From NCBI RefSeq assembly GCF_945906775.1, contig NZ_CAMDRE010000001.1:1178001-1242000 (forward strand): a stretch of DNA of 64,000 nt, in the 5' to 3' direction. The number at the start of each line of letters is the position of its first letter. The first letter of the stretch is position 1. Position numbers and translations under genes: made by a program. The notes under the pieces are model-generated. The model searched no databases and was not told where the DNA came from. It was given only the letters and a program-made list of their open reading frames with translations. The stretch comes from Citrobacter sp. Marseille-Q6884 (lineage in GTDB: Bacteria > Pseudomonadota > Gammaproteobacteria > Enterobacterales > Enterobacteriaceae). Of this stretch, positions 15,454-24,591 are shown in pieces.

Positions 15454-18000
15454 TTGTACCTCTATATTGAGACTCTGAAACAGAGACTGGATGCCATAAA
15501 TCAACTGCGTGTGGATCGCGCGCTTGCTGCCATGGGACCTGCCTTCCAGCAGGTATACAGTCTGCTGCCGACATTATTGCACTACCACCATCCGCTGATG
15601 CCGGGTTACCTCGATGGTAACGTTCCCAAAGGCATATGCTTTTACACGCCTGATGAAACCCAACGCCACTATCTGAATGAGCTGGAACTGTACCGTGGAA
15701 TGTCACCACAGGACCCGCCTAAGGGCGAACTGCCGATTACCGGCGTTTACTCGATGGGTAGCACCTCTTCAGTAGGGCAAAGTTGTTCCTCTGACCTGGA
15801 TATCTGGGTCTGCCATCAATCCTGGCTGGATAGCGAAGAGCGCCAGCTGCTGCAGCGTAAATGTAGCCTGCTGGAAAGCTGGGCCGCCTCGCTGGGCGTG
15901 GAAGTCAGTTTCTTCCTGATTGATGAAAACCGTTTCCGCCACAATGAAAGCGGCAGTCTGGGTGGTGAAGACTGCGGCTCGACGCAGCATATCCTGCTGC
16001 TTGATGAATTCTATCGCACTGCCGTGCGCCTCGCGGGCAAACGTATTCTGTGGAATATGGTACCGGGCGACGAAGAAGATCATTACGACGATTACGTCAT
16101 GACGCTCTACGCGCAGGGTGTATTAACGCCAAACGAATGGCTTGATCTGGGCGGACTCAGTTCGCTCTCCGCCGAAGAGTACTTTGGCGCCAGCCTCTGG
16201 CAGTTGTACAAGAGTATCGACTCCCCGTACAAAGCCGTGCTGAAAACCCTGCTGCTGGAAGCGTATTCCTGGGAATACCCCAATCCACGCCTGTTGGCGA
16301 AAGACATTAAACAGCGCCTGCACGATGGCGAGATTGTCTCGTTTGGTCTCGATCCTTATTGCATGATGCTGGAGCGCGTCACCGAATACCTTACGGCGAT
16401 TGAAGACCCGACGCGTCTGGATTTAGTGCGTCGCTGTTTCTACTTAAAAGTGTGTGAGAAACTGAGCCGCGAGCGCGCCTGCGTTGGCTGGCGTCGTGAA
16501 GTGTTAAGTCAGTTAGTGCAAGAGTGGGGCTGGGACGATGACCGCCTGACCATGCTTGATAACCGCGCTAACTGGAAGATTGACCAGGTCCGTGAAGCCC
16601 ATAACGAACTGCTTGATGCGATGATGCAGAGCTATCGTAATCTGATTCGCTTTGCGCGCCGCAATAACCTGAGCGTCAGCGCCAGTCCGCAGGATATCGG
16701 CGTGCTGACCCGTAAGCTGTACGCTGCATTTGAAGCTCTGCCGGGGAAAGTGACGCTGGTGAACCCGCAGATTTCACCCGATCTCTCCGAACCGAATCTG
16801 ACGTTTATCCATGTACCGCCGGGTCGTGCCAACCGTTCGGGTTGGTATCTCTACAACCGTGCGCCCAACATGGACTCCATCATCAGCCACCAGCCGCTGG
16901 AATATAACCGCTACCTGAACAAACTGGTGGCGTGGGCATGGTTTAACGGTCTGCTGACATCGCGTACGCATTTGTTTATTAAAGGCAACGGCATTGTCGA
17001 TTTGCCTAAGCTGCAGGAAATGGTCGCTGATGTATCGCACCACTTCCCGCTGCGTTTACCTGCGCCCACACCGAAAGCGCTCTACAGCCCGTGCGAAATT
17101 CGCCATCTGGCGATTATTGTTAACCTTGAATATGACCCGACGGCGGCATTCCGCAATCAGGTCGTGCATTTTGATTTCCGTAAGCTGGATGTCTTCAGCT
17201 TTGGTGAAGAGCAAAATTGCCTGGTGGGAAGCGTAGACCTGCTGTATCGCAACTCGTGGAATGAGGTGCGTACGCTGCACTTCAACGGCGAGCAGGCGAT
17301 GATTGAAGCGTTAAAAACGATTCTGGGCAAAATGCACCAGGACGCTGCGCCGCCGGATAGCGTAGAAGTGTTTTGCTACAGCCAGCATTTGCGTGGCCTA
17401 ATCCGTACTCGCGTCCAGCAACTGGTGTCTGAGTGTATCGAACTGCGCCTCTCCAGTACGCGTCAGGAAACCGGTCGCTTTAAAGCGCTGCGCGTTTCCG
17501 GTCAGACGTGGGGACTGTTCTTCGAGCGCCTGAACGTATCAGTCCAGAAACTGGAAAACGCCATTGAATTCTATGGCGCCATTTCGCACAACAAACTGCA
17601 CGGTCTTTCCGTACAGGTTGAGACAAACCATGTGAAATTGCCGTCCGTGGTGGATGGTTTTGCCAGTGAAGGGATCATTCAGTTCTTTTTCGAAGAAACG
17701 GGTGAGGATCAGGGCTTTAATATCTATATTCTGGACGAGAGTAATCGGGTCGAAGTGTATCACCACTGCGAAGGCAGCAAAGAAGAGCTGGTGCGTGACG
17801 TCAGTCGCTTCTACTCATCATCGCACGATCGTTTTACTTACGGTTCCAGCTTTATCAACTTTAACCTGCCGCAGTTCTATCAGATTGTGAAAACTGACGG
17901 GCGTGCGCAGGTGATCCCGTTCCGTACTCAGCCGATCAACCCTGTCCCGCCGGCTAATCAGGATAACGACACACCGATGTTGCAGCAGTATTTCTCCTGA
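15454..18000 (+). CDS. cyaA: Adenylate cyclase class I
   Basis: Makes cAMP from ATP. With TTG as start the protein is 848 residues and begins LYLYIETLKQRLDAINQLR, as in E. coli, where the weak TTG limits expression. In-frame upstream ATG codons exist but would add a non-conserved extension. The N-terminal half is catalytic: GSTSSVGQSCSSDLDIW (about residues 102-118) is the nucleotidyltransferase-like GS...DxD motif. The C-terminal half is the regulatory region that responds to phosphorylated EIIA-Glc. It is likely CRP-repressed through the site at 15275. Confidence 0.97.
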   Translation: MYLYIETLKQRLDAINQLRVDRALAAMGPAFQQVYSLLPTLLHYHHPLMPGYLDGNVPKGICFYTPDETQRHYLNELELYRGMSPQDPPKGELPITGVYSMGSTSSVGQSCSSDLDIWVCHQSWLDSEERQLLQRKCSLLESWAASLGVEVSFFLIDENRFRHNESGSLGGEDCGSTQHILLLDEFYRTAVRLAGKRILWNMVPGDEEDHYDDYVMTLYAQGVLTPNEWLDLGGLSSLSAEEYFGASLWQLYKSIDSPYKAVLKTLLLEAYSWEYPNPRLLAKDIKQRLHDGEIVSFGLDPYCMMLERVTEYLTAIEDPTRLDLVRRCFYLKVCEKLSRERACVGWRREVLSQLVQEWGWDDDRLTMLDNRANWKIDQVREAHNELLDAMMQSYRNLIRFARRNNLSVSASPQDIGVLTRKLYAAFEALPGKVTLVNPQISPDLSEPNLTFIHVPPGRANRSGWYLYNRAPNMDSIISHQPLEYNRYLNKLVAWAWFNGLLTSRTHLFIKGNGIVDLPKLQEMVADVSHHFPLRLPAPTPKALYSPCEIRHLAIIVNLEYDPTAAFRNQVVHFDFRKLDVFSFGEEQNCLVGSVDLLYRNSWNEVRTLHFNGEQAMIEALKTILGKMHQDAAPPDSVEVFCYSQHLRGLIRTRVQQLVSECIELRLSSTRQETGRFKALRVSGQTWGLFFERLNVSVQKLENAIEFYGAISHNKLHGLSVQVETNHVKLPSVVDGFASEGIIQFFFEETGEDQGFNIYILDESNRVEVYHHCEGSKEELVRDVSRFYSSSHDRFTYGSSFINFNLPQFYQIVKTDGRAQVIPFRTQPINPVPPANQDNDTPMLQQYFS

Positions 18001-18012
18001 TCGGAACGGCAG

Positions 18013-18045
18013 TGCCGGATAGGGTGTTGGCATCGCTATCCGGCA
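18013..18045. repeat. REP element between cyaA and cyaY
   Basis: TGCCGGATAG (18013-18022) and CTATCCGGCA (18036-18045) form a perfect 10-base inverted repeat with the usual REP core. It separates the convergent cyaA and cyaY genes and may serve as a bidirectional 3' end. Confidence 0.85.
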
Positions 18046-18051
18046 AACCAC

Positions 18052-18372
18052 TCAGCGGAAGCTAACGTCTTCACCCGCCTGTTGCGTGGCCGCCTGCTCC
18101 AGCAGATCCCAGAACGTTTCGCCGCTACGATCGCAAATCCACTCATCGCCTTTCAGGTCAAAATGGTAGCCACCCTGTTTGGTCGCCAGCCACACCTGGT
18201 GCAACGGCTCCTGACGGTTAATAATAATTTTGCTGCCGTTTTCAAAGCTGATGGTCAGCACGCCGCCGTTGATCTCACAATCGATATCGCTGTCGCCATC
18301 CCAGTCGTCCAGACGTTCTTCAATGGTCATCCACAGCGTGTCGGCAAGGCGATGAAATTCACTGTCGTTCAT
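18052..18372 (-). CDS. cyaY: Frataxin homologue CyaY
   Basis: Iron-binding regulator of Fe-S cluster assembly that binds IscS. The start giving MNDSEFHRLADTLW (106 residues) matches the family; a longer upstream reading is open but not homologous. The acidic first helix (EERLDDWDGDSDID, about residues 18-31) and the beta-sheet WLATKQGGYHFDLKG are typical. Convergent with cyaA and divergent from lptM. Confidence 0.97.
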   Translation of the reverse strand: MNDSEFHRLADTLWMTIEERLDDWDGDSDIDCEINGGVLTISFENGSKIIINRQEPLHQVWLATKQGGYHFDLKGDEWICDRSGETFWDLLEQAATQQAGEDVSFR

Positions 18373-18509
18373 TTTTTTATCCTGTTTTTCGTGATGGTCG
18401 CAGTATAACGGGAAATAAATCGCGATGCAGTTTTTAGCCAAACTCTTGCTTTTACGCCTTCTCCTGCGATGATAGAAAACAGAAAGTATGAACTTACAGG
18501 CAATCCATA

Positions 18510-18713
18510 ATGAAAAATGTGTTTCAGGCACTCGCTGTACTTTTTACTCTGTTCAGCCTGACGGGTTGTGGTCTGAAAGGCCCACTCTATTTTCCGCCAG
18601 CCGACAAAAGCGCGCCGCCTCCGACCAAGAGCGTTCAACCGCAATCGCAATCCACGACGCCTGAGAAAAACGATCGTGGGGTGGGTGACGGTCCTTCTCA
18701 GGTGAATTACTGA
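18510..18713 (+). CDS. lptM: LPS translocon maturation lipoprotein LptM
   Basis: A 67-residue lipoprotein, formerly YifL. It has a short signal peptide with lipobox LTGC (Cys about residue 20), then GLKGPLYFPPADK, the conserved family segment, and a Pro/Ser/Gln-rich tail. LptM helps the outer-membrane LptD-LptE complex mature. It precedes dapF by 36 bases, and the two may be co-transcribed. Confidence 0.93.
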   Translation: MKNVFQALAVLFTLFSLTGCGLKGPLYFPPADKSAPPPTKSVQPQSQSTTPEKNDRGVGDGPSQVNY

Positions 18714-18749
18714 CGGTAAGTTTCTGTACCCGCGTGAACGGAGTGAACG

Positions 18750-19574
18750 ATGCAATTCTCTAAAATGCATGGCCTTGGCAACGATTTTATGGTCGTCGAC
18801 GCGGTAACGCAGAATGTCTTTTTCTCACCGGAACTGATCCGCCGCCTGTCTGACAGGCATCTTGGCGTGGGGTTTGATCAACTGCTGGTGGTTGAGCCTC
18901 CCTATGACCCGGAGCTGGATTTTCATTACCGCATTTTTAATGCTGACGGCAGTGAAGTGTCGCAATGCGGTAATGGTGCCCGTTGTTTTGCCCGCTTTGT
19001 CCGCCTGAAAGGGCTGACAAACAAGCGTGATATTCGCGTCAGTACCGCCAACGGTCGCATGGTGCTGAGCGTAACGGACGACGAGCTGGTACGGGTGAAT
19101 ATGGGTGAACCCAATTTTGAGCCCTCGCAGGTTCCTTTTCGCGCCAACAAAGCAGAGAAGACCTATATTATGCGAGCGGCTGAGCAGACAGTATTGTGCG
19201 GTGTGGTCTCGATGGGGAATCCGCACTGCGTGATTCAGGTTGATGATGTTGAAACCGCCGCAGTGGAAACGCTGGGGCCGGTTCTGGAAAGCCACGAACG
19301 CTTCCCTGAACGCGCCAATATCGGATTTATGCAAGTGGTGAAACGTGAGCATATCCGACTGCGCGTCTACGAGCGCGGGGCCGGTGAAACGCAGGCCTGC
19401 GGCAGCGGTGCGTGCGCAGCGGTAGCTGTTGGTATTCAGCAGGGCCTGCTGGCCGAAGAAGTGCGCGTGGAATTACCAGGCGGTCGCCTTGATATCGCCT
19501 GGAAAGGTCCGGGTCATCCGTTGTATATGACTGGCCCGGCGGCACATGTCTACGACGGATTTATTCACTTATGA
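18750..19574 (+). CDS. dapF: Diaminopimelate epimerase
   Basis: Interconverts LL- and meso-diaminopimelate for lysine and peptidoglycan synthesis. 274 residues with both catalytic cysteines: Cys73 in SQCGNGARCF and Cys217 in ACGSGACA. The stop overlaps the yigA start by four bases, opening the dapF-yigA-xerC-yigB operon known from E. coli. Confidence 0.98.
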   Translation: MQFSKMHGLGNDFMVVDAVTQNVFFSPELIRRLSDRHLGVGFDQLLVVEPPYDPELDFHYRIFNADGSEVSQCGNGARCFARFVRLKGLTNKRDIRVSTANGRMVLSVTDDELVRVNMGEPNFEPSQVPFRANKAEKTYIMRAAEQTVLCGVVSMGNPHCVIQVDDVETAAVETLGPVLESHERFPERANIGFMQVVKREHIRLRVYERGAGETQACGSGACAAVAVGIQQGLLAEEVRVELPGGRLDIAWKGPGHPLYMTGPAAHVYDGFIHL

Positions 19575-20278
19575 AGCAACCAGGGGAAGAACTACAGGAA
19601 ACGCTCATGGAGCTGGACGATCGCGCGGTCGTCGATTATCTCCAGCGTAATCCTGAGTTTTTTATCCGTAATGCCCAGGCAGTTGAAGCGATGCGTGTTC
19701 CGCACCCGGTGCGGGGCACGATTTCTTTAGTTGAATGGCATATGGCGCGGGCACGTAATCACATTAACGTGCTGGAAGAGAACATCGGATTATTGATGGA
19801 ACAAGCCACCGCTAACGAAAGCTTGTTCTATCGTCTGTTAAATCTGCAAGCGCGTCTGGTGGCGGCTAGCAGTCTTGACGATATGCTGATGCGGTTGCAC
19901 CGCTGGGCGCGTGAGCTGGGGCTGGCGGGTGCGACGGTGCGCTTGTTTCCGGATCGCTGGCGGCTTGGCGCTCCATCGAAATTCACCCATCTGGCATTAA
20001 GCCGGCAGGCGTTTGAGCCGTTGCGTATTCAGCGACTGGGTCAGTCACAGCACTATCTTGGTCCGCTCAACGGCCCGGAACTGCTGGTTATGATGCCGGA
20101 TGCAAAAGCGATCGGTTCCGTGGCTATGTCGATGCTGGGGCAGGATGGCTCCCTTGGCGTCATGTTGTTTAGCAGCCGTGATGTTAATCATTACCAGCAA
20201 GGGCAGGGAACGCAGCTATTGCAGGAAATCTCGCTGATGTTGCCGGAGCTGCTGGAGCGCTGGATTGAACGCGTATGA
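19571..20278 (+). CDS. yigA: DUF484 family protein YigA
   Basis: A 235-residue protein of the DUF484 family, which is related to GAF domains: an N-terminal helical region (about 1-85, including a predicted coiled coil in HINVLEENIGLLMEQA) and a GAF-like C-terminal part. No biochemical function is known to me. It sits between dapF and xerC with four-base overlaps on both sides, which implies co-expression with XerC rather than a shared pathway. Confidence 0.93.
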   Translation: MKQPGEELQETLMELDDRAVVDYLQRNPEFFIRNAQAVEAMRVPHPVRGTISLVEWHMARARNHINVLEENIGLLMEQATANESLFYRLLNLQARLVAASSLDDMLMRLHRWARELGLAGATVRLFPDRWRLGAPSKFTHLALSRQAFEPLRIQRLGQSQHYLGPLNGPELLVMMPDAKAIGSVAMSMLGQDGSLGVMLFSSRDVNHYQQGQGTQLLQEISLMLPELLERWIERV

Positions 20279-21177
20279 CCGAATCACCCCTTTCTCAGGA
20301 TGTTGCGCGCTTCTTACGCTATCTGGGCGTAGAGCGTCAGCTTAGCCCGATCACGCTGCTCAATTATCAGCGTCAGCTTGATGCCATCATCGCGTTAGCC
20401 GGCGAAACCGGTCTGCAAAGCTGGCAACAATGTGATGCTGCGAGTGTACGCAGTTTTGCCGTGCGTAGTCGGCGTAAAGGTCTTGGACCGGCGAGTCTCG
20501 CATTGCGACTTTCCGCGTTGCGCAGTTTTTTCGACTGGCTGGTCAACCAGGGCGAGTTGAAAGCCAACCCGGCAAAAAGTGTGTCCGCACCGAAAGCGCC
20601 ACGTCATCTGCCCAAAAATATTGATGTGGATGACGTTAACCGTCTGCTGGATATCGACCTCAACGATCCCCTCGCCGTGCGCGATCGGGCGATGCTGGAA
20701 GTGATGTACGGCGCCGGATTGCGTTTATCCGAACTGGTTGGGTTGGATATAAAGCACCTCGACCTCGACACCGGCGAAGTCTGGGTGATGGGTAAAGGCA
20801 GTAAAGAGCGTCGCCTGCCCATTGGCCGTAATGCGGTGGCGTGGATTGAGCACTGGCTGGATCTGCGCGGGTTATTTGGCGGTGATGACGATGCCTTGTT
20901 TTTGTCAAAACTGGGCAAACGGATCTCGGCACGTAACGTGCAGAAGCGCTTTGCTGAATGGGGGATCAAGCAGGGGCTGAACAGCCACGTGCATCCCCAT
21001 AAATTACGCCACTCCTTTGCGACGCATATGCTGGAGTCGAGTGGCGACCTGCGCGGTGTGCAAGAGCTGTTGGGACACGCCAATCTCTCTACCACCCAAA
21101 TCTATACCCATCTTGATTTTCAACACCTGGCTTCAGTGTACGATGCGGCGCATCCACGCGCCAAACGGGGGAAATAA
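20275..21177 (+). CDS. xerC: Tyrosine recombinase XerC
   Basis: With XerD it resolves chromosome dimers at dif near the division septum. 300 residues (E. coli 298). An N-terminal SAM-like DNA-binding domain (1-110) is followed by the catalytic domain with the Arg in GLRLSEL, then HKLRH (His242, Arg245), His268 in LLGHANLS and the nucleophile Tyr277. It overlaps yigA by four bases, and its last stop base starts yigB. Confidence 0.98.
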   Translation: MTESPLSQDVARFLRYLGVERQLSPITLLNYQRQLDAIIALAGETGLQSWQQCDAASVRSFAVRSRRKGLGPASLALRLSALRSFFDWLVNQGELKANPAKSVSAPKAPRHLPKNIDVDDVNRLLDIDLNDPLAVRDRAMLEVMYGAGLRLSELVGLDIKHLDLDTGEVWVMGKGSKERRLPIGRNAVAWIEHWLDLRGLFGGDDDALFLSKLGKRISARNVQKRFAEWGIKQGLNSHVHPHKLRHSFATHMLESSGDLRGVQELLGHANLSTTQIYTHLDFQHLASVYDAAHPRAKRGK

Positions 21178-21893
21178 TGCGTTTTTACCGGCCTTTGGGG
21201 CACATTTCTGCGCTCACCTTTGACCTTGATGACACCCTTTACGACAACCGTCCCGTGATCCTGCGCACCGAGCAGGAAGCGCTCGCCTTTGTACAAAATT
21301 ATCATCCGGCGCTGAGTTCGCTACAAAATAGCGACTTACAGCGCATGCGCCAGGCTGTACGCGACGCCGAGCCGGAGATCTACCACGACGTGACCCGGTG
21401 GCGTCATCGCGCTGTCGAACGCGCTATGCTGGAAGCGGGGCTGTCGGCGGCTGAGGCAAAAATGGGGGCCAATGCGGCGATGATGAACTTTGCAAAATGG
21501 CGCAGCCAAATTGATGTTCCGCCGTCTACGCATGACACGCTGAAGGCGTTGGCCCGCAAATGGCCGCTGGTGGCGATCACCAACGGTAACGCGCAGCCTG
21601 AGCTGTTTGGTCTGGGCGAGTACTTTGAATTTGTGCTGCGCGCCGGGCCGGACGGGCGATCCAAACCCTTCAGCGATATGTATTCGCTGGCGGCGGAAAA
21701 ACTGAATATACCAATCGGTGAGATCCTGCATGTGGGGGACGATCTGACGACAGACGTCGCTGGCGCTATTCGCTGTGGTATGCAGGCCTGTTGGATCAAA
21801 CCGGAAAATGCCGACCTGATGCAAACCGCTGACAGTCGTTTGCTGCCACATATCGAAATTTCACGGTTGGCATCTCTGACCTCGCTGATATAA
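21177..21893 (+). CDS. yigB: HAD-family phosphatase YigB
   Basis: A 238-residue haloacid dehalogenase-type hydrolase. Motif I is FDLDDTLYD (Asp16, Asp18), motif II AITNG, and motif IV HVGDDLTTD. In E. coli it dephosphorylates FMN and 5-amino-6-ribitylaminouracil phosphate and so supports riboflavin synthesis. Last gene of the dapF operon. Confidence 0.94.
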   Translation: MRFYRPLGHISALTFDLDDTLYDNRPVILRTEQEALAFVQNYHPALSSLQNSDLQRMRQAVRDAEPEIYHDVTRWRHRAVERAMLEAGLSAAEAKMGANAAMMNFAKWRSQIDVPPSTHDTLKALARKWPLVAITNGNAQPELFGLGEYFEFVLRAGPDGRSKPFSDMYSLAAEKLNIPIGEILHVGDDLTTDVAGAIRCGMQACWIKPENADLMQTADSRLLPHIEISRLASLTSLI

Positions 21894-21907
21894 TCACCAG
21901 CAGAACT

Positions 21908-21923
21908 CTGTATATATACCCAG
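21908..21923 (+). promoter_or_regulatory. LexA box of uvrD
   Basis: CTGTATATATACCCAG fits the SOS consensus CTG-N10-CAG and the known uvrD operator. It lies 14 bases after the yigB stop and 58 bases before the uvrD ATG, so uvrD should be SOS-inducible. Confidence 0.9.
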
Positions 21924-21981
21924 CTTTTTGGCGGATAGCGATGTGCTTATCCGCCTTACCTACTTTTACGCGGCGGTGCCA

Positions 21982-24144
21982 ATGGACGTTTCTTACCTGC
22001 TCGACAGCCTCAATGACAAACAGCGCGAAGCGGTGGCCGCGCCACGCAGCAATATGCTGGTGTTGGCGGGGGCGGGAAGCGGTAAAACCCGCGTACTGGT
22101 GCATCGTATTGCCTGGCTGTTGTCCGTTGAGAACAACTCGCCATACTCCATTATGGCGGTGACCTTTACCAACAAAGCGGCGGCGGAAATGCGCCATCGT
22201 ATTGGTCAGATCATGGGAACCAGCCAGGGCGGTATGTGGGTAGGTACTTTCCACGGTCTGGCGCACCGCCTGCTGCGTGCGCACCACATGGACGCGAATC
22301 TGCCGCAGGATTTCCAAATCCTCGACAGCGAGGATCAACTGCGTCTGCTGAAGCGCCTGATCAAGGCGATGAACCTCGACGAGAAGCAGTGGCCGCCGCG
22401 TCAGGCAATGTGGTTTATCAATAGTCAGAAAGATGAAGGTCTGCGTCCGCACCATCTGCAAAGCTACGGCAACCCGGTTGAGCAAACCTGGCAGAAAGTT
22501 TACCAGGCCTACCAGGAAGCGTGTGATCGTGCGGGATTAGTGGATTTTGCCGAACTGCTGCTGCGCGCTCACGAACTGTGGCTCAACAAACCGCACATTC
22601 TCCAGCACTACCGCGAACGCTTTACGAATATCCTGGTGGACGAATTCCAGGATACCAACAATATCCAGTACGCGTGGATTCGCTTGCTGGCGGGCGATAC
22701 GGGCAAGGTGATGATCGTGGGCGATGACGACCAGTCCATTTATGGCTGGCGCGGGGCGCAGGTGGAGAATATCCAGCGCTTCCTCAACGATTTCCCAGGC
22801 GCAGAAACCATTCGTCTGGAACAGAACTACCGCTCGACCAACAATATCCTCAGCGCCGCCAACGCCCTGATTGAGAACAATAACGGGCGTCTGGGTAAGA
22901 AACTGTGGACCGACGGTATCGACGGCGAACCGATTTCGCTTTACTGCGCGTTCAACGAACTCGACGAAGCGCGCTTTGTGGTCAACCGTATCAAGACCTG
23001 GCAGGACAACGGCGGTGCGCTGGAGCAGTGCGCCATTCTTTACCGTAGCAACGCCCAGTCGCGTGTACTGGAAGAAGCCTTATTACAGGCCAGCATGCCG
23101 TACCGTATTTACGGCGGCATGCGATTCTTCGAACGCCAGGAAATCAAAGATGCGCTCTCTTACCTGCGCCTGATTGCAAACCGTAACGACGACGCCGCCT
23201 TCGAGCGCGTGGTGAACACCCCAACGCGTGGCATTGGCGATCGTACGCTGGACGTCGTGCGCCAGACTTCGCGTGATCGACAGCTCACGTTGTGGCAGGC
23301 GTGTCGTGAACTGCTACAAGAGAAAGCCCTTGCCGGTCGTGCCGCGAGCGCCTTGCAGCGCTTTATGGAGCTGATTGACGCGCTGGCCCAGGAAACAGCC
23401 GATATGCCGCTGCATGTCCAGACTGACCGGGTGGTAAAAGACTCCGGTCTGCGCATGATGTACGAGCAGGAAAAGGGCGAGAAGGGTCAGACGCGTATCG
23501 AAAACTTAGACGAACTGGTGACGGCAACGCGCCAGTTCAGCTACAACGAAGAAGATGAAGACTTAATGCCGCTGCAGGCGTTTCTCTCCCACGCGGCGCT
23601 GGAAGCGGGCGAAGGGCAAGCGGATACCTGGCAGGATGCGGTGCAGTTGATGACGCTGCACTCGGCAAAAGGTCTCGAATTCCCACAGGTGTTTATCGTC
23701 GGAATGGAGGAGGGGATGTTCCCCAGCCAGATGTCCCTCGATGAAGGCGGGCGTCTGGAAGAAGAGCGTCGTCTGGCCTATGTCGGCGTTACCCGCGCCA
23801 TGCAGAAGCTGACGCTGACCTATGCGGAAACGCGCCGTCTGTACGGTAAAGAAGTTTACCACCGCCCGTCGCGCTTTATTGGCGAACTGCCGGAAGCGTG
23901 TGTGGAAGAGGTTCGTCTACGTGCGACGGTCAGCCGTCCGGTGAGCCATCAGCGGATGGGCACGCCTATGGCGGAAAACGACACGGGTTACAAGCTGGGA
24001 CAGCGTGTACGCCATGCCAAGTTTGGCGAAGGTACGATTGTGAATCTGGAAGGCAGCGGCGAACACAGTCGTTTGCAGGTCGCGTTCCAGGGGCAGGGGA
24101 TCAAATGGTTGGTTGCCGCCTATGCAAGACTGGAAACCGTCTGA
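21982..24144 (+). CDS. uvrD: DNA helicase II
   Basis: Superfamily 1A 3'-5' helicase acting in mismatch repair, nucleotide excision repair and transcription-coupled repair. The ATG giving MDVSYLLDSLNDKQREAV makes 720 residues, as in E. coli; an upstream ATG at 21928 adds 18 unrelated residues. Motifs: Walker A GAGSGKT (30-36), Walker B VDEFQDTN, VGDDDQSIYGWRGA, QNYRS, and VGVTRAM near the C-terminus. The C-terminal Tudor-like domain (GQRVRHAKFGEGTIV) binds RNA polymerase. Confidence 0.98.
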   Translation: MDVSYLLDSLNDKQREAVAAPRSNMLVLAGAGSGKTRVLVHRIAWLLSVENNSPYSIMAVTFTNKAAAEMRHRIGQIMGTSQGGMWVGTFHGLAHRLLRAHHMDANLPQDFQILDSEDQLRLLKRLIKAMNLDEKQWPPRQAMWFINSQKDEGLRPHHLQSYGNPVEQTWQKVYQAYQEACDRAGLVDFAELLLRAHELWLNKPHILQHYRERFTNILVDEFQDTNNIQYAWIRLLAGDTGKVMIVGDDDQSIYGWRGAQVENIQRFLNDFPGAETIRLEQNYRSTNNILSAANALIENNNGRLGKKLWTDGIDGEPISLYCAFNELDEARFVVNRIKTWQDNGGALEQCAILYRSNAQSRVLEEALLQASMPYRIYGGMRFFERQEIKDALSYLRLIANRNDDAAFERVVNTPTRGIGDRTLDVVRQTSRDRQLTLWQACRELLQEKALAGRAASALQRFMELIDALAQETADMPLHVQTDRVVKDSGLRMMYEQEKGEKGQTRIENLDELVTATRQFSYNEEDEDLMPLQAFLSHAALEAGEGQADTWQDAVQLMTLHSAKGLEFPQVFIVGMEEGMFPSQMSLDEGGRLEEERRLAYVGVTRAMQKLTLTYAETRRLYGKEVYHRPSRFIGELPEACVEEVRLRATVSRPVSHQRMGTPMAENDTGYKLGQRVRHAKFGEGTIVNLEGSGEHSRLQVAFQGQGIKWLVAAYARLETV

Positions 24145-24190
24145 TCATACGGATATCAGGCCTGTGCACAGATTAAGGTGATGATTTCTC

Positions 24191-24220
24191 CGCCGGATAA
24201 GGCGCAGCCGCTATCCGGCA
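24191..24220. repeat. REP element after uvrD
   Basis: CGCCGGATAAGGCGCAGCCGCTATCCGGCA, a typical REP palindrome, 46 bases past the uvrD stop. The DNA from 24221 to 24380 holds the corA promoter region and no gene that I can support. Confidence 0.85.
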
Positions 24221-24380
24221 ATCTGTCGCTTAATCTTCTGAAATCATAGATAAATACCCTCGTTCTGCTAACCTTGGTGCATGAGGGGAAATTATTACTT
24301 TTTCGCCATCTGTTGCGTGTTGACGTCAAAATTTTGCTGGCGTAACATGCGCGCACGATTACGCTAAGAGGACATTCGCC

Positions 24381-24437
24381 TTGGACACACCCAGTAGATA
24401 CTGGCTCATTATCCTGTCATCCAGGATCAACTCCTAA
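24381..24437 (+). CDS. corA leader peptide (CorL/YsgD-like)
   Basis: A short frame of 18 codons starting at TTG, reading LDTPSRYWLIILSSRINS (Met when initiated), behind a good Shine-Dalgarno sequence (AGAGGA at 24367-24372). A similar short leader peptide in Salmonella, CorL, sits in the corA leader, where its translation controls Rho access and thus corA expression. E. coli has a similar annotated peptide, ysgD, as I recall. The peptide itself is seen; its regulatory role is carried over. It ends 154 bases before corA. Confidence 0.65.
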   Translation: MDTPSRYWLIILSSRINS

Positions 24438-24462
24438 GGCTATCCCCTTTTGCTGATAGCCT
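24437..24462 (+). promoter_or_regulatory. Stem-loop in the corA leader
   Basis: AGGCTATC (24437-24444) pairs with GATAGCCT (24455-24462). The stem begins on the last base of the leader-peptide stop codon, so a ribosome finishing the peptide would cover it. No T run follows directly, so it is not an ordinary terminator. It could be the structure coupling peptide translation to Rho loading. Confidence 0.5.
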
Positions 24463-24591
24463 TCGCGGTTGTCAGCGACCTTCTGTTTTTTCCCGTCGCG
24501 CTGAGTCAGGCTGTTTAATGGTCTGAAACCCAATTTGTTTCTGTGTGCCCACCGAACTGTCCGATAATTTTTTGCATTGGGAGTCCCGGTC

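Noticed and set aside
18750..19574. Large antisense frames within dapF, xerC, uvrD and other core genes
   Set aside because: They mirror conserved coding sequence on the other strand and have no ribosome binding site or family match.
21928..21981. Upstream start of uvrD at 21928
   Set aside because: Adds 18 non-conserved residues just after the LexA box; the ATG at 21982 gives the conserved N-terminus and the family length.
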